64,000 nt of DNA from Tyzzerella sp. (GCA_017472665.1 JAFUOS010000026.1:54853-118852); one strand, 5' to 3'; counted from the stretch's first letter, positions 28,481-37,967 are shown. The notes: generated from the sequence alone by a model not told the origin. Program-made: numbers and translations.

Positions 28481-29392
28481 ATGAAGAAGAAAATATGTAT
28501 AATCCTCTGCCTGGTATGGATCCTCAGTTTAGTTGGGTGTTCCAATGCAGAAAAAGGAACGGAAACGAATATTTTTTACGTGAATCCAGATGGTAATGCG
28601 CTCATTCAGGAAGAATATTATAGGAAAGAGACATCAGGTGAAGAAAGCGTAAAAGAAGTATTAAAGGCGTTGCAAAGCCCTACAGATGAGAAAAAATTTC
28701 AATCGGCTATTCCTAAAAAGGTAGAGATTGAAAAGTGCCACCTAGAGGACAAACAATTGGAATTGGTTTTCAATGAAGAATATTCTAAAATAAGTAAAAG
28801 TGCGGAGGTGCTGCTTCGTGCAGCTGTCGTGCAGACGTTGGTACAGCTTCCAGATGTAACCTTTGTCGCATTTTATGTAGAAGATGAGCCTTTGCGAGAT
28901 CTTTCTGGCGATATTATCGGATTGATGTGTGCAGAAGATTTTATACAAAATACAGGATATTCTTTGAAGTCATATCAGGAAAAGGATTTGAAATTATATT
29001 TCTCGAATAAAGATGGGACAAAACTTAGTACAGAAAAACGTACTAGTGTACATTATAATATCAATACCTCTATTGAAAAACTGGTGGTGGAGCAACTGAT
29101 GAAAGGAACCAGTGCTGAAAAACGCAGTGGAACAATCCCCAGTTCCGTAAAACTGCTTGGGGTATCGGTGAAAGATGGAATTTGTTATGTGAATTTTGAT
29201 TCTGCTTTTTTAAATGATGGATACAATATAAAACCGGAAGTCGCCGTTTATTCCATCGTCAATTCCATCATTGCGAATGGAAATGCGACAAAGGTGCAGA
29301 TTCTCGTAGACGGTTCCGGAGATGTTATGTTTATGGGAACGGTTGATTTGAGCGAACCATTGGGATGGAAAGCAGAGGTAATAGAGGAGTAA
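28481..29392 (+). CDS. GerMN-domain lipoprotein
   Basis: The 303-residue protein has a signal peptide ending in the lipobox LVGC (about residues 17-20), then two GerMN-like modules of about 110-130 residues. Each has the pattern of strands such as KQLELVFNEEY and GICYVNFDSAF. GerMN proteins in sporulating Firmicutes act at the cell surface, as with the spore protein GerM, though some are not spore-specific. Strong AAGGAGGAG precedes the ATG. It is co-directional with the kinase 11 nt upstream and comEC 3 nt downstream, and may be the kinase's surface partner. Confidence 0.86.
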   Translation: MKKKICIILCLVWILSLVGCSNAEKGTETNIFYVNPDGNALIQEEYYRKETSGEESVKEVLKALQSPTDEKKFQSAIPKKVEIEKCHLEDKQLELVFNEEYSKISKSAEVLLRAAVVQTLVQLPDVTFVAFYVEDEPLRDLSGDIIGLMCAEDFIQNTGYSLKSYQEKDLKLYFSNKDGTKLSTEKRTSVHYNINTSIEKLVVEQLMKGTSAEKRSGTIPSSVKLLGVSVKDGICYVNFDSAFLNDGYNIKPEVAVYSIVNSIIANGNATKVQILVDGSGDVMFMGTVDLSEPLGWKAEVIEE

Positions 29393-29395
29393 AGG

Positions 29396-31753
29396 ATGAA
29401 GAAAAGACCATTATGTATGATGTGTCTCATATTCCTGGCTATAAAAGGTGTGATGATGATCTTTGCAGGCGGGCAGTTTTTGGTGAACGTGCCCGCCTCT
29501 TCTATCTTTTTTGAAGAAGGGCAAGAAAAAAGTGTGCTGGTGCAGGGCCAGGTATATAAAAAAGGAAACACATCAAAAGTTCAGATTCTATATCTAAAAA
29601 ACAATTCGATTATTTATCAAAAACAATCTTTTTATGAATCCAATCTTATAATTTATATGGATATCGGCGAAGAAGTTCCAATTGGAAAGTCGGTTTGCAT
29701 TAGTGGGAAAGCAGAATGCTTTGAAGCAGCAAGAAATCCTGGAAATTTTGACCAGAAGCAGTATTATGCAAAACAGAACATCTATGGATCTGTGTGGTGT
29801 GAGAAAATCGTGTCTGTTACGGGCGAAAAACAGCCATTGTTGGAAGGTCTATATCAACTGAGGCAGTCGTGGAAAGGTATTTTGGTTGAAAATATGAGTG
29901 AGAAAAATGGCGCGGTTTTGAGTGCTATGTTGCTCAGCGAAAAAGGCGAGATGGATGAAGAAATCAAGGAAATGTATCAGAAAAATGGAATTTCCCACGC
30001 ACTTGCCATATCGGGCCTGCACATTTCTTTTATTGGATTGGGGATTTATCATTTGCTGCGAAAAGCAGGAGGCTCTTATGGAAGTGCAGGAATTTTATCG
30101 ATTTTGATATTGAGTCTTTATGTGATGATGATTGGATTTTCAGTGTCTGTGATTCGGGCATATGTGATGTTGTTTTTGCGAATTGGGGCGGACATCGTGG
30201 GAAGAGTTTATGATATGCTGACGGCGCTGGTGTTTGCGGCGGCAATCATTGTGTGGTATCAGCCGTTGTATCTTGCAGATGCGGGATTCTGGATGTCGCA
30301 TGGGGCGATATTGGGGATATTGCTGGTGTTGCCAGAACTGCAGAAGATGATGCCACAGAAGAAGGCGTTGCAGGAAAGAGCAACGTTACAGGGGAACATG
30401 ACGTTGCAGAAAAAGTCAGGGTTGTATGGGAAATGGATGTCCTGGTGCAAGAGTCTTGTGGGAGGCAGTTTGGCAAGTGTAGCGATTAATATTGCATTAT
30501 TTCCGATTCTGCTGTGGTTTTACTTTGAATTTCCGGTCTATTCAGTTGTACTCAATATGATAGTGATACCACTGATGTCGTGGGTACTTGGATTAGGAAT
30601 GCTTGGCAGTGGAAGTTATCTTTTGTGGAAACCACTCGGAAGAGCATTTCTGAAAATCTGTGATTGGATTTTAATGCTGTTTGAGATGCTTGGAAATGTG
30701 GGGTACAAGTTGCCGTTTTCAAGGGTTGTGTTTGGAAAGCCGGAATGGTGGGAGTTTGTGATTTATTATGTGATGCTGGTGATGGGAATTGTGTTGCTGC
30801 ACAAATTCGGTCCGATGTCAGAGCAATCTGCGCCACAGAGACGCATGTCAAAACAACGTGTGCGGAGATTTTGTATGGTGAAAATACACCATATTAGCAT
30901 AATTGTTTTTGTTATCATTTCTCTTTGCTTGTTTGTGAAATTTCCAAATGGCGAACTACAAATTGCGATGTTGGATGTTGGACAAGGCGATTGCATCTTC
31001 ATGAAAGGTCCAAAGGGAACCACCTATCTCATCGACGGCGGAAGCAGTGACGTGGACAAAGTAGGAAAATACCGAATCGAACCATTTCTAAAGTCACAAG
31101 GCGTCGGAACTTTGGATTATGTATTTCTCTCCCATGGAGACTCCGACCATTACAGTGGAATCCAAGAGATGCTGGAAAGACAGGAAGTAGGCGTAAAGAT
31201 AAAGACGCTCGTATTTCCAGCCAATTATGCGGCTGACAAGGAACTCTTGGAACTTGTCGGTCTGGCAAAAGATAATAATGTTGCTGTTGCAGTGATGCGG
31301 TCAGGGCAAAAACTGGAGGAAGGGAAATATACCATTACATGTTTGCAACCAGACGGAGATGCGAAGGGTAAGAATATGCAGAGTTTAGAAGGCAATGCAG
31401 GTTCTATGGTGCTGGAAGTGGACTATGGGAATTTCGAAATGCTTTGCACGGGCGATGTGGAAGGTGACGGAGAAGAACTCTTGCTGAAATGCCTGACTGG
31501 TAAGTCTTATGATGTTTTGAAGGTCGCACACCATGGCTCGAAAAATTCCACAAGCGAAGCATTTCTAAAACTGGTGAAACCGAAAATATCATTGATTTCA
31601 GCGGGAGAAGATAATTCTTATGGGCATCCACATACAGAAACATTAGAACGGCTTCAAAAGGTTGGAAGTGAAATTTATCAGACAATAGATTATGGGGCAA
31701 TTATGATGGAAACTGACGGAGATTCCATTGACATTTTCCCAAGTTCCATTTAG
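29396..31753 (+). CDS. comEC: DNA internalisation competence protein ComEC/Rec2
   Basis: ComEC forms the membrane channel for single-stranded DNA uptake. The 785-residue protein has an N-terminal hydrophobic segment, an OB-fold-like region, and the Competence domain with AISGLHISFIG near residue 200. Several membrane helices follow, then a C-terminal metallo-beta-lactamase domain: DVGQGDCIF, SHGDSDHYSG and HHGSKNST, then GHPH. The metal-binding residues of that domain are intact, so a nuclease role is possible. GAGGAG precedes the ATG. Together with the comEA-like gene it suggests potential natural transformation, but no pilus genes are in the window. Confidence 0.93.
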   Translation: MKKRPLCMMCLIFLAIKGVMMIFAGGQFLVNVPASSIFFEEGQEKSVLVQGQVYKKGNTSKVQILYLKNNSIIYQKQSFYESNLIIYMDIGEEVPIGKSVCISGKAECFEAARNPGNFDQKQYYAKQNIYGSVWCEKIVSVTGEKQPLLEGLYQLRQSWKGILVENMSEKNGAVLSAMLLSEKGEMDEEIKEMYQKNGISHALAISGLHISFIGLGIYHLLRKAGGSYGSAGILSILILSLYVMMIGFSVSVIRAYVMLFLRIGADIVGRVYDMLTALVFAAAIIVWYQPLYLADAGFWMSHGAILGILLVLPELQKMMPQKKALQERATLQGNMTLQKKSGLYGKWMSWCKSLVGGSLASVAINIALFPILLWFYFEFPVYSVVLNMIVIPLMSWVLGLGMLGSGSYLLWKPLGRAFLKICDWILMLFEMLGNVGYKLPFSRVVFGKPEWWEFVIYYVMLVMGIVLLHKFGPMSEQSAPQRRMSKQRVRRFCMVKIHHISIIVFVIISLCLFVKFPNGELQIAMLDVGQGDCIFMKGPKGTTYLIDGGSSDVDKVGKYRIEPFLKSQGVGTLDYVFLSHGDSDHYSGIQEMLERQEVGVKIKTLVFPANYAADKELLELVGLAKDNNVAVAVMRSGQKLEEGKYTITCLQPDGDAKGKNMQSLEGNAGSMVLEVDYGNFEMLCTGDVEGDGEELLLKCLTGKSYDVLKVAHHGSKNSTSEAFLKLVKPKISLISAGEDNSYGHPHTETLERLQKVGSEIYQTIDYGAIMMETDGDSIDIFPSSI

Positions 31754-31813
31754 ACTAGAAGAGATATAGAATGTACAGGAAAATGTATAAAACAGTAGAA
31801 AGGTGTACCTCGC

Positions 31814-32794
31814 ATGAAGAGCCTGAATGAAGATTTAAAGACAGGACAATTTAATAATGTATATCTTCTGTATGGCGAAGAAGCATATTTGAAAAAGCAA
31901 TACAAAGATAAATTGCGAAATGCGATGGTTGCGCCAGATGACACCATGAACTACGCATATTACGAAGGAAAAGGTGTTAACGTCAAAGAAATCATCGATT
32001 TGGCAGAAACGCTCCCGTTCTTTGCAGAGCGAAGACTTATCATCATGGAAAACACAGGTTTCTTCAAAAATGCAACACCAGAGTTGGCTGATTATATCAA
32101 GGAGTTGCCAGAGAGTACGTCCATGATTTTCATTGAGAGTGAAGTGGACAAACGTGGTAAACTTTACAAGGCAGTACAAAACAAAGGGCGAGTTGTGGAA
32201 CTGGGAAGGCAGGATGAAGCCACGTTGCTCCGCTGGATTGCAGGAAGTGTCAAGCGCGAAGGAAAGCAGATTTCAGAGAGCACAGTTCGACATTTTTTGA
32301 CAAAAGTCGGAACAGATATGGAAAACATTCAGAAAGAGCTGGAAAAGCTGTTTTGCTATACCATGGAAAAGGATATGATTACGGTAGAAGATGTTGAGAC
32401 GATTTGCACGACTCAGATTACGAATCAGATTTTTGATATGGTAAATGCAGTTGCGGACAAGCAGCAGAGAAAAGCACTGGATTATTATTATGATTTGTTG
32501 GCATTAAAAGAACCGCCGATGCGCATTTTGTTTTTGCTTGCAAGACAGTTCAAACTGCTTTTGGAAGTAAAGACCCTGGATAAGCAAGGGTATGCAAGAA
32601 AAGAGATTGCTTCCAAGACGGGGTTGCATCCGTTTGTGGTTGGAAAATATCAGGAGCAGGCGAAAGTATTTTCGCGGAAGGAACTGCGTGCTATTATGGA
32701 AGAGAGCGCAGAGATTGAAGAGAGTGTGAAGACAGGAAGTCTTACGGATACGCTGGGTGTGGAATTATTTATTATGAAGTATTCGGCGAAGTGA
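31814..32794 (+). CDS. holA: DNA polymerase III subunit delta
   Basis: HolA is part of the clamp loader that places the beta clamp on DNA. The 326-residue length is normal. The opening NVYLLYGEEAYLKKQY and the later LLARQFKLLLEVKTL are typical. GAAAGGTG precedes the ATG. It follows comEC, the common arrangement in Firmicutes, and precedes lepA. Confidence 0.92.
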   Translation: MKSLNEDLKTGQFNNVYLLYGEEAYLKKQYKDKLRNAMVAPDDTMNYAYYEGKGVNVKEIIDLAETLPFFAERRLIIMENTGFFKNATPELADYIKELPESTSMIFIESEVDKRGKLYKAVQNKGRVVELGRQDEATLLRWIAGSVKREGKQISESTVRHFLTKVGTDMENIQKELEKLFCYTMEKDMITVEDVETICTTQITNQIFDMVNAVADKQQRKALDYYYDLLALKEPPMRILFLLARQFKLLLEVKTLDKQGYARKEIASKTGLHPFVVGKYQEQAKVFSRKELRAIMEESAEIEESVKTGSLTDTLGVELFIMKYSAK

Positions 32795-32892
32795 GAACTG
32801 AAGTCGATTCAGAGATAAGTAAGATGTATGTAAAAAAGAATCGGTGCAAAAAATCATAGAGCATCGTGGATGATAAATATGGAGGAAATGAA

Positions 32893-34707
32893 GTGGCAGG
32901 AATAGATCAAAGTAAAATACGAAATTTTTGTATTATAGCGCATATTGACCATGGGAAATCAACCCTGGCAGACCGTATTATTGAAAAGACAGGGCTTTTA
33001 ACAAGCCGTGAAATGCAGGCGCAGGTGCTGGATAACATGGATTTGGAGCGCGAGCGTGGTATTACGATTAAAGCGCAGGCAGTGCGTATTGTGTACAAGG
33101 CAAATGATGGAGAAGAATATATTTTCAATTTAATTGATACACCGGGACACGTAGACTTTAACTATGAAGTTTCACGAAGTCTTGCAGCATGTGATGGGGC
33201 GATTCTTGTAGTGGATGCAGCGCAAGGTGTGGAAGCTCAGACATTGGCAAATGTGTATCTGGCATTGGACCATGATTTGGATGTTATGCCAGTTATCAAT
33301 AAGATTGACTTGCCAAGTGCAGAACCGGAACGTGTTATTGAAGAAATTGAAGATGTGATTGGGATTGAGGCACAGGATGCACCTCGTATTTCAGCAAAAA
33401 TCGGACTGAATATCGAAGAAGTTCTAGAGCAAATCGTGGAGAAGATACCGGCACCAACCGGGGATGCAAATGCACCGCTTCAGGCACTTATTTTTGACTC
33501 TGTATATGATTCATATAAGGGAGTTATCGTGTTCTGCCGAATCAAAGAAGGTACAGTAAAAAAAGGTACGAACATCAAGATGATGGCAACTGGTGCGACA
33601 GCAGAAGTTGTAGAAGTTGGATATTTTGGAGCAGGACAGTTTATTCCATGTGATGAACTTAGCGCAGGTATGGTTGGTTACATTACAGCCAGTCTTAAGA
33701 ATGTAAAAGACACACGTGTGGGCGACACGGTTACAGATGCCGATAAACCATGTGACGAACCACTTCCGGGATATAAAAAAGTGCAGCCGATGGTTTATTG
33801 CGGTATGTACCCTGCAGATGGTTCAAAATATCAGGATTTGCGTGATGCATTGGAAAAACTGCAGCTCAACGATGCAGCTTTGCAGTTTGAACCAGAGACA
33901 TCAATTGCGCTGGGATTCGGTTTCCGTTGCGGTTTCTTAGGATTATTACATTTGGAAATCATTCAAGAACGTTTGGAAAGAGAATATAACTTAGACCTTG
34001 TAACGACAGCGCCAGGCGTTGTTTACAAAGTGCATAAGACAAACGGCGAAGTCATCGAACTTACCAATCCATCAAACCTTCCAGAACAGACAGAGATTGA
34101 TTATATGGAAGAGCCAATGGTAAAAGCAGAAATTATGGTAACATCCGAGTTTATTGGAGCTATCATGGATTTATGCCAGGAACGCCGTGGTGTTTATCAG
34201 GGCATGGAGTATATCGAAGAAACCAGAGCGGTACTTCGCTATCACTTACCACTGAATGAAATTATTTACGATTTCTTTGATGCGTTGAAATCTCGTTCCC
34301 GCGGCTATGCATCTTTCGATTACGAAATGTTAGGATATGAAAAATCAGAACTTGTGAAATTGGATATCTTGATTAATAAAGAAGAAGTCGATGCGCTGTC
34401 ATTTATTGTATTTAGTGGAAATGCTTATGAACGCGGACGTAAGATGTGTGAAAAACTCAAAGACGAGATTCCAAGACATTTGTTTGAGATTCCGATTCAG
34501 GCTGCAGTCGGCAGCAAGATTATTGCCAGAGAGACTGTAAAAGCGATGCGCAAGGATGTATTGGCGAAATGTTACGGCGGTGATATTACGCGTAAGAGAA
34601 AGCTTCTGGAGAAACAAAAAGAAGGTAAGAAGAGAATGCGCCAGATTGGTAATGTGGAGATTCCACAGAAGGCGTTTATGAGTGTGTTGAAGTTAGATGA
34701 AAAGTAG
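32893..34707 (+). CDS. lepA: Elongation factor 4 (LepA)
   Basis: LepA is a ribosome-associated GTPase implicated in assembly or back-translocation. The 604-residue length from GTG 32893 is the usual size. The start follows GGAGGA at 32881-32886; an in-frame ATG at 32866 is upstream of that site and is rejected. The G motifs are [17 protein letters not shown] and NKIDLPSA, and the C-terminal LepA-specific domain contains [15 protein letters not shown]. Unlike the EF-G-like protein in this window, all G motifs are canonical. A degenerate 26-nt tandem repeat follows the stop. Confidence 0.96.
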   Translation: MAGIDQSKIRNFCIIAHIDHGKSTLADRIIEKTGLLTSREMQAQVLDNMDLERERGITIKAQAVRIVYKANDGEEYIFNLIDTPGHVDFNYEVSRSLAACDGAILVVDAAQGVEAQTLANVYLALDHDLDVMPVINKIDLPSAEPERVIEEIEDVIGIEAQDAPRISAKIGLNIEEVLEQIVEKIPAPTGDANAPLQALIFDSVYDSYKGVIVFCRIKEGTVKKGTNIKMMATGATAEVVEVGYFGAGQFIPCDELSAGMVGYITASLKNVKDTRVGDTVTDADKPCDEPLPGYKKVQPMVYCGMYPADGSKYQDLRDALEKLQLNDAALQFEPETSIALGFGFRCGFLGLLHLEIIQERLEREYNLDLVTTAPGVVYKVHKTNGEVIELTNPSNLPEQTEIDYMEEPMVKAEIMVTSEFIGAIMDLCQERRGVYQGMEYIEETRAVLRYHLPLNEIIYDFFDALKSRSRGYASFDYEMLGYEKSELVKLDILINKEEVDALSFIVFSGNAYERGRKMCEKLKDEIPRHLFEIPIQAAVGSKIIARETVKAMRKDVLAKCYGGDITRKRKLLEKQKEGKKRMRQIGNVEIPQKAFMSVLKLDEK

Positions 34708-34722
34708 TGGGGCTTTGGGATT

Positions 34723-34826
34723 CTGGATGGCATGGAAACTTTGCACTTTGGGAATGCATGGAAGGGTTACATTTCTGGAAAGTATGGAAACTTTGCACTT
34801 CTGGAATACATGGAAACCTTGCGTTT
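34723..34826. repeat. Four imperfect tandem copies of a 26-nt unit
   Basis: Units begin at 34723, 34749, 34775 and 34801 and are each exactly 26 nt. All share a CTGGA...ATGGAA...TTTGCACTT pattern; units 1, 3 and 4 are most alike. The array lies 16 nt after the lepA stop in the 354-nt gap before hemW, with no ribosome site of its own. Confidence 0.75.
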
Positions 34827-34930
34827 TCAAAAGTTAAAGTGTAGAATTTCTATATAGGTTAAAAATATCTCATTATACCCACACTTTTGCGTAAATCGAG
34901 GGTATCTGGAGTGAATTTTTTGCATATTGA

Positions 34931-34970
34931 AAAAACCATGAAAAAACACCGCGAAATTCATGGTTTTTTT
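34931..34970 (+). terminator. Intrinsic terminator before hemW
   Basis: AAAAACCATGAA (from 34931) pairs with TTCATGGTTTTT (34957-34968), ending in a T-run to 34970. Confidence 0.85.
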
Positions 34971-34979
34971 GATTTGTGC

Positions 34980-35012
34980 GGGTATATAATAATAATTTTT
35001 TGGTATATACCC
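34980..35012. promoter_or_regulatory. Inverted repeat upstream of hemW, possible operator
   Basis: GGGTATATA at 34980-34988 is an exact inverted repeat of TATATACCC at 35004-35012, with a TATAAT at 34985-34990 overlapping one arm. The placement suits an operator over the hemW promoter, but I could not fit a convincing -35. Confidence 0.4.
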
Positions 35013-35061
35013 AAAAGGTATCGGATATGTGAGGATACTGAGAGTAAAAGGAGGATGTGGC

Positions 35062-36219
35062 GTGGAGAAGGAGATAGAAATTTATATACATGTTCCGTTT
35101 TGCGTGAAAAAATGTGCATACTGTGATTTTTTGTCAGGGCCGGGGGATGAGGTGACGATAGAACACTACGTAGAAGCGTTGATTCAGGAAATCAGTCAGT
35201 GCAATTCAAAAAAAAGGAAGAGTACATCAGAAACTGTGACCACGGTTTTCTTGGGTGGCGGTACACCATCGATTCTATCACCAGCTCAAATAGAAAGAAT
35301 CATGGGGATTTTGCGCGAAACATTTGAGATAGAGAAAAATGCGGAAATTACCATAGAAGCCAATCCTGGTACGGTAACTCGTGAAAAACTAAAAGCATAT
35401 AGATGTGCAGGTATCAACCGTATCAGTTTTGGGCTGCAGTCAACTAATAACGAAGAACTCAAACTGCTTGGTCGTATTCATACATTTAAAGACTTTCTGG
35501 AAAGTTTTCACTTGGCCAGAAGCTGTGGATTCGACAATATTAATGTAGATTTGATTTCAGCAGTTCCAAGGCAGACTGTAGAGAGCTGGGAAGCAAGTTT
35601 GAAACGAATCATAGAATTAAATCCGGAACATGTTTCGGCATATAGCTTAATTGTAGAAGAAGGAACTCCCTTTGCAAAACGCTATGGTGAAGGTACTGAG
35701 GGTGAAAAAGAACTTCCAGCAGAAGAAGACGAACGGATGATGTATCAGCGGACAGAAGAACTTCTGGAAGAAGCTGGTTATCACCGATATGAAATATCAA
35801 ACTATGCGAAACCAGGAAGAGAGTGCAGGCACAATCAGGGATACTGGGAACGAAAAAATTATCTGGGCATCGGACTTGGAGCTTCAAGTTTGGTAGATAA
35901 TATCAGATATAAAAATACAGATGATTTGGATTTTTATATGAAACATGCGGGTGAGCCTGACAAAATTCAAGAGGACATGGAACAATTATCTGTTGTGGAC
36001 CAAATGGAAGAATTTATTTTCCTTGGTCTACGGAAAATGCAGGGGATTTCAATGAAAGAATTTCAAGATGTTTTTGGAAGGACTCTAAATGAGTGCTATG
36101 GAGAAAACATAGAGCGGATGCAGAAATCGGGTTTGATTGTTATGGAAGACGGATTTTTTAGGCTTACAAAAAGAGGTATTGATGTGAGTAATTATGTATT
36201 TGCGGAGATATTAGGGTAA
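35062..36219 (+). CDS. hemW: Radical SAM heme chaperone HemW (coproporphyrinogen-oxidase-like)
   Basis: The 385-residue protein has the radical SAM motif CVKKCAYCDF near the N-terminus, preceded by IYIHVPFC. GGGTPS, IEANPGT and GLQS are also present. The single CxxxCxxC and the missing extra N-terminal features of HemN fit the HemW group, which delivers heme, rather than true oxygen-independent coproporphyrinogen oxidase. The start is GTG 35062 after AAAGGAGGA; the longer frame from 35029 has no ribosome site. A hairpin at 36221-36255 terminates it. Confidence 0.9.
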   Translation: MEKEIEIYIHVPFCVKKCAYCDFLSGPGDEVTIEHYVEALIQEISQCNSKKRKSTSETVTTVFLGGGTPSILSPAQIERIMGILRETFEIEKNAEITIEANPGTVTREKLKAYRCAGINRISFGLQSTNNEELKLLGRIHTFKDFLESFHLARSCGFDNINVDLISAVPRQTVESWEASLKRIIELNPEHVSAYSLIVEEGTPFAKRYGEGTEGEKELPAEEDERMMYQRTEELLEEAGYHRYEISNYAKPGRECRHNQGYWERKNYLGIGLGASSLVDNIRYKNTDDLDFYMKHAGEPDKIQEDMEQLSVVDQMEEFIFLGLRKMQGISMKEFQDVFGRTLNECYGENIERMQKSGLIVMEDGFFRLTKRGIDVSNYVFAEILG

Positions 36220-36220
36220 G

Positions 36221-36255
36221 AGGGGTATCATGGCAGTGTGATATCCCTTGTTTTT
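36221..36255 (+). terminator. Intrinsic terminator after hemW
   Basis: AGGGGTATCA at 36221-36230 pairs, with one wobble, with TGATATCCCT at 36239-36248, followed by TGTTTTT. Confidence 0.8.
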
Positions 36256-36335
36256 GCATTAAAAGGGGCGATGCTAGTTGGCAAATTTGGATTTGACGAG
36301 TTCTTTTAAAAGTTCACGAAAGCTAAGTTGTATGA

Positions 36336-36506
36336 TTCTTACCACAAAAGTTAAAAATGCGCTCTATGGTAAGAAAAAACATCTAATTAAAGGAACAAAT
36401 TCTTCCCATTCAAGACATTTCACTAACCTATGGGTAGAACAAATCACCTGTTTCGGATGAATTTTCTTACCATGAAGTCTTTTTATAAAATCATGGTAAG
36501 AAAAAT
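36336..36506. repeat. Pair of TTCTTACCA/TGGTAAGAA hairpins
   Basis: TTCTTACCA at 36336-36344 pairs with TGGTAAGAA at 36366-36374. A second, longer stem joins TTTTCTTACCATGA (36462-36475) to TCATGGTAAGAAAA (36491-36504). The repeat of the same arm sequence in two hairpins within 170 nt of a gene-free region suggests a mobile-element remnant or regulatory RNA. No convincing coding frame overlaps; a 60-codon frame at 36278-36460 has no ribosome site. Confidence 0.55.
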
Positions 36507-36531
36507 AAGGAAACAACTATTAGATGTAGAA

Positions 36532-36735
36532 TTCATATACGAACAGAAGAAATTAAGATATATCCTGAAGCGGAAGTTAAGTGGAATTGACGGAGAATCC
36601 ATCGTGTAGCCGTTAGAGTGTGGGATAGGAGTCCCTCACGACGACTATGCCAGACTCTTACGGATACTAGATTAGTCGGAGTCAATGGAGCGTTGGAGCG
36701 AAGGATATATCTTAATTTCTTCGTCCGTCTATGAA
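36532..36735. ncRNA. Candidate structured non-coding RNA with pseudoknot
   Basis: About 204 nt fold around a long closing stem: 36532-36566 pairs with 36702-36735 with two mismatches and one bulge. Inside are a purine-rich bubble (36567-36585 opposite 36687-36701), ATTGAC (36586-36591) with GTCAAT (36681-36686), and CCGTTAGAG (36610-36618) with CTCTTACGG (36655-36663, one mismatch). A hairpin GTGTGGGA/TCCCTCAC spans 36618-36639. CGACTA (36642-36647) lies inside that branch and pairs with TAGTCG (36673-36678) outside it, making a pseudoknot. GACTC (36653-36657) could also pair with GAGTC (36679-36683). The strand is not resolved. Size and pseudoknot suggest comparison with the raiA motif RNA, but the class is not established. 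Confidence 0.65.
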
Positions 36736-36814
36736 CTCAATAAATCCAAATTGATGACCTCATGCCCCTCTTTATGAATAAAACCTAAGAAATCTAAAAA
36801 ATATATAAACATGG

Positions 36815-36843
36815 TTGACAAATGAAAAACATGGTGTTATCTT
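36815..36843 (+). promoter_or_regulatory. SigmaA-type promoter of the hrcA-grpE-dnaK operon
   Basis: A perfect TTGACA at 36815-36820 and TATCTT at 36838-36843 with a 17-nt spacer; CIRCE begins 16 nt after the -10. Confidence 0.8.
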
Positions 36844-36858
36844 AATAACCGTAAGGTG

Positions 36859-36885
36859 TTAGCACTCAAAACAAAAGAGTGCTAA
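36859..36885 (+). promoter_or_regulatory. CIRCE operator
   Basis: TTAGCACTC, a 9-nt spacer and GAGTGCTAA form the perfect CIRCE inverted repeat. HrcA, encoded just downstream, binds it and represses the heat-shock operon until stress. Confidence 0.97.
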
Positions 36886-36907
36886 TAAAATTAAAAGGAG
36901 GCTTTAT

Positions 36908-37951
36908 ATGGAACTAAATCACGAGTTAGATGATCGTAAGAAAACGATTTTGCAGACGATTATCAAAACCTATTTAGAGACCGGCGAACCAGTAGGCTCA
37001 AGAACCATTTCGAAATACACGGATTTAAATCTAAGTTCCGCTACCATTCGAAATGAGATGGCAGATCTAGAAGATTTAGGTTACATCATTCAGCCTCATA
37101 CATCCGCAGGTCGCATTCCTTCCGATAAAGGATATCGCTGGTATGTTGATATGCTGCTGGAGGAAAAAGAGCAGGAAGTCACAGAGATGCGCGAGCAGAT
37201 GCTTCAGAAAGCAGATAAGATGGATCAAATCTTAAAACAGGCTGCAAAAGTTCTGGCATCCAGCACCAATTACGCAACGATGATTTCGGCTCCGACTTAT
37301 AACAGAAACAAGTTGAAATTTATTCAACTGTCTCAAGTAGATGAAAACCAAATCATTGCAGTAATCGTAATGGAAGGCAACATCATCAAAAATAAAATTG
37401 TAACCGTTGAGGAATCATTAAATAATGAAACACTATTAAAACTCAACATGTTACTCAACACCACTTTAACAGGAATGTCCATCGAGGAAATTAACCTCGG
37501 CATGATTGCCAAATTAAAAGAACAGGCAGGCATCCATAGTGAAGTGATTGGTGATGTACTTGATGCGGTAGCAGCTACGATTCAAGTAGAAAATGATATG
37601 GAAATTTACACAAGCGGTGCGACGAACGTATTCAAGTATCCGGAACTCAGCGACAGCCAGAGTGCTCAGGAAATCATCAATGCTTTTGAAGAAAAACAGC
37701 TTCTTCAGGAAATTGTAACAGAAACTCTTTCCAAAGAAGAAAATAAAGGCATTCAGGTATACATCGGTAATGAAGCACCGGGTCAGTCCATGAAAGATTG
37801 CAGCATGGTTACCGCCACTTATGAATTAGGCGAAGGCATGCAGGGAACGATAGGTATTATCGGACCGAAACGAATGGACTATGAAAATGTAATGAAGACT
37901 CTGAAAACTTTAATGAACGAGTTGGATGAGATATTCCATAGAGAACATTAG
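36908..37951 (+). CDS. hrcA: Heat-inducible transcription repressor HrcA
   Basis: HrcA binds CIRCE and is kept active by GroEL. The 347-residue protein has the N-terminal winged-helix with SRTISKYTDLNLSSATIRNEMADLE and the block LGYIIQPHTSAGRIPSDKGYR, both highly characteristic. AAAGGAGG precedes the ATG. It is first in the hrcA-grpE-dnaK-dnaJ cluster, with CIRCE 23 nt upstream, so it represses itself. Confidence 0.97.
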   Translation: MELNHELDDRKKTILQTIIKTYLETGEPVGSRTISKYTDLNLSSATIRNEMADLEDLGYIIQPHTSAGRIPSDKGYRWYVDMLLEEKEQEVTEMREQMLQKADKMDQILKQAAKVLASSTNYATMISAPTYNRNKLKFIQLSQVDENQIIAVIVMEGNIIKNKIVTVEESLNNETLLKLNMLLNTTLTGMSIEEINLGMIAKLKEQAGIHSEVIGDVLDAVAATIQVENDMEIYTSGATNVFKYPELSDSQSAQEIINAFEEKQLLQEIVTETLSKEENKGIQVYIGNEAPGQSMKDCSMVTATYELGEGMQGTIGIIGPKRMDYENVMKTLKTLMNELDEIFHREH

Positions 37952-37967
37952 AAAGGTGGAAGGCCCA

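Noticed and set aside
34887-35126. A 79-residue + strand frame before hemW
   Set aside because: Begins before the terminator hairpin and overlaps the hemW start in another frame.
36278-36460. A 60-residue open frame after hemW
   Set aside because: No ribosome site, no recognisable similarity, and it overlaps hairpin arms.
36532-36735. Interpretation as a simple MITE or IS end
   Set aside because: The interior has nested helices and a pseudoknot, which a plain terminal inverted repeat does not explain; not fully excluded.
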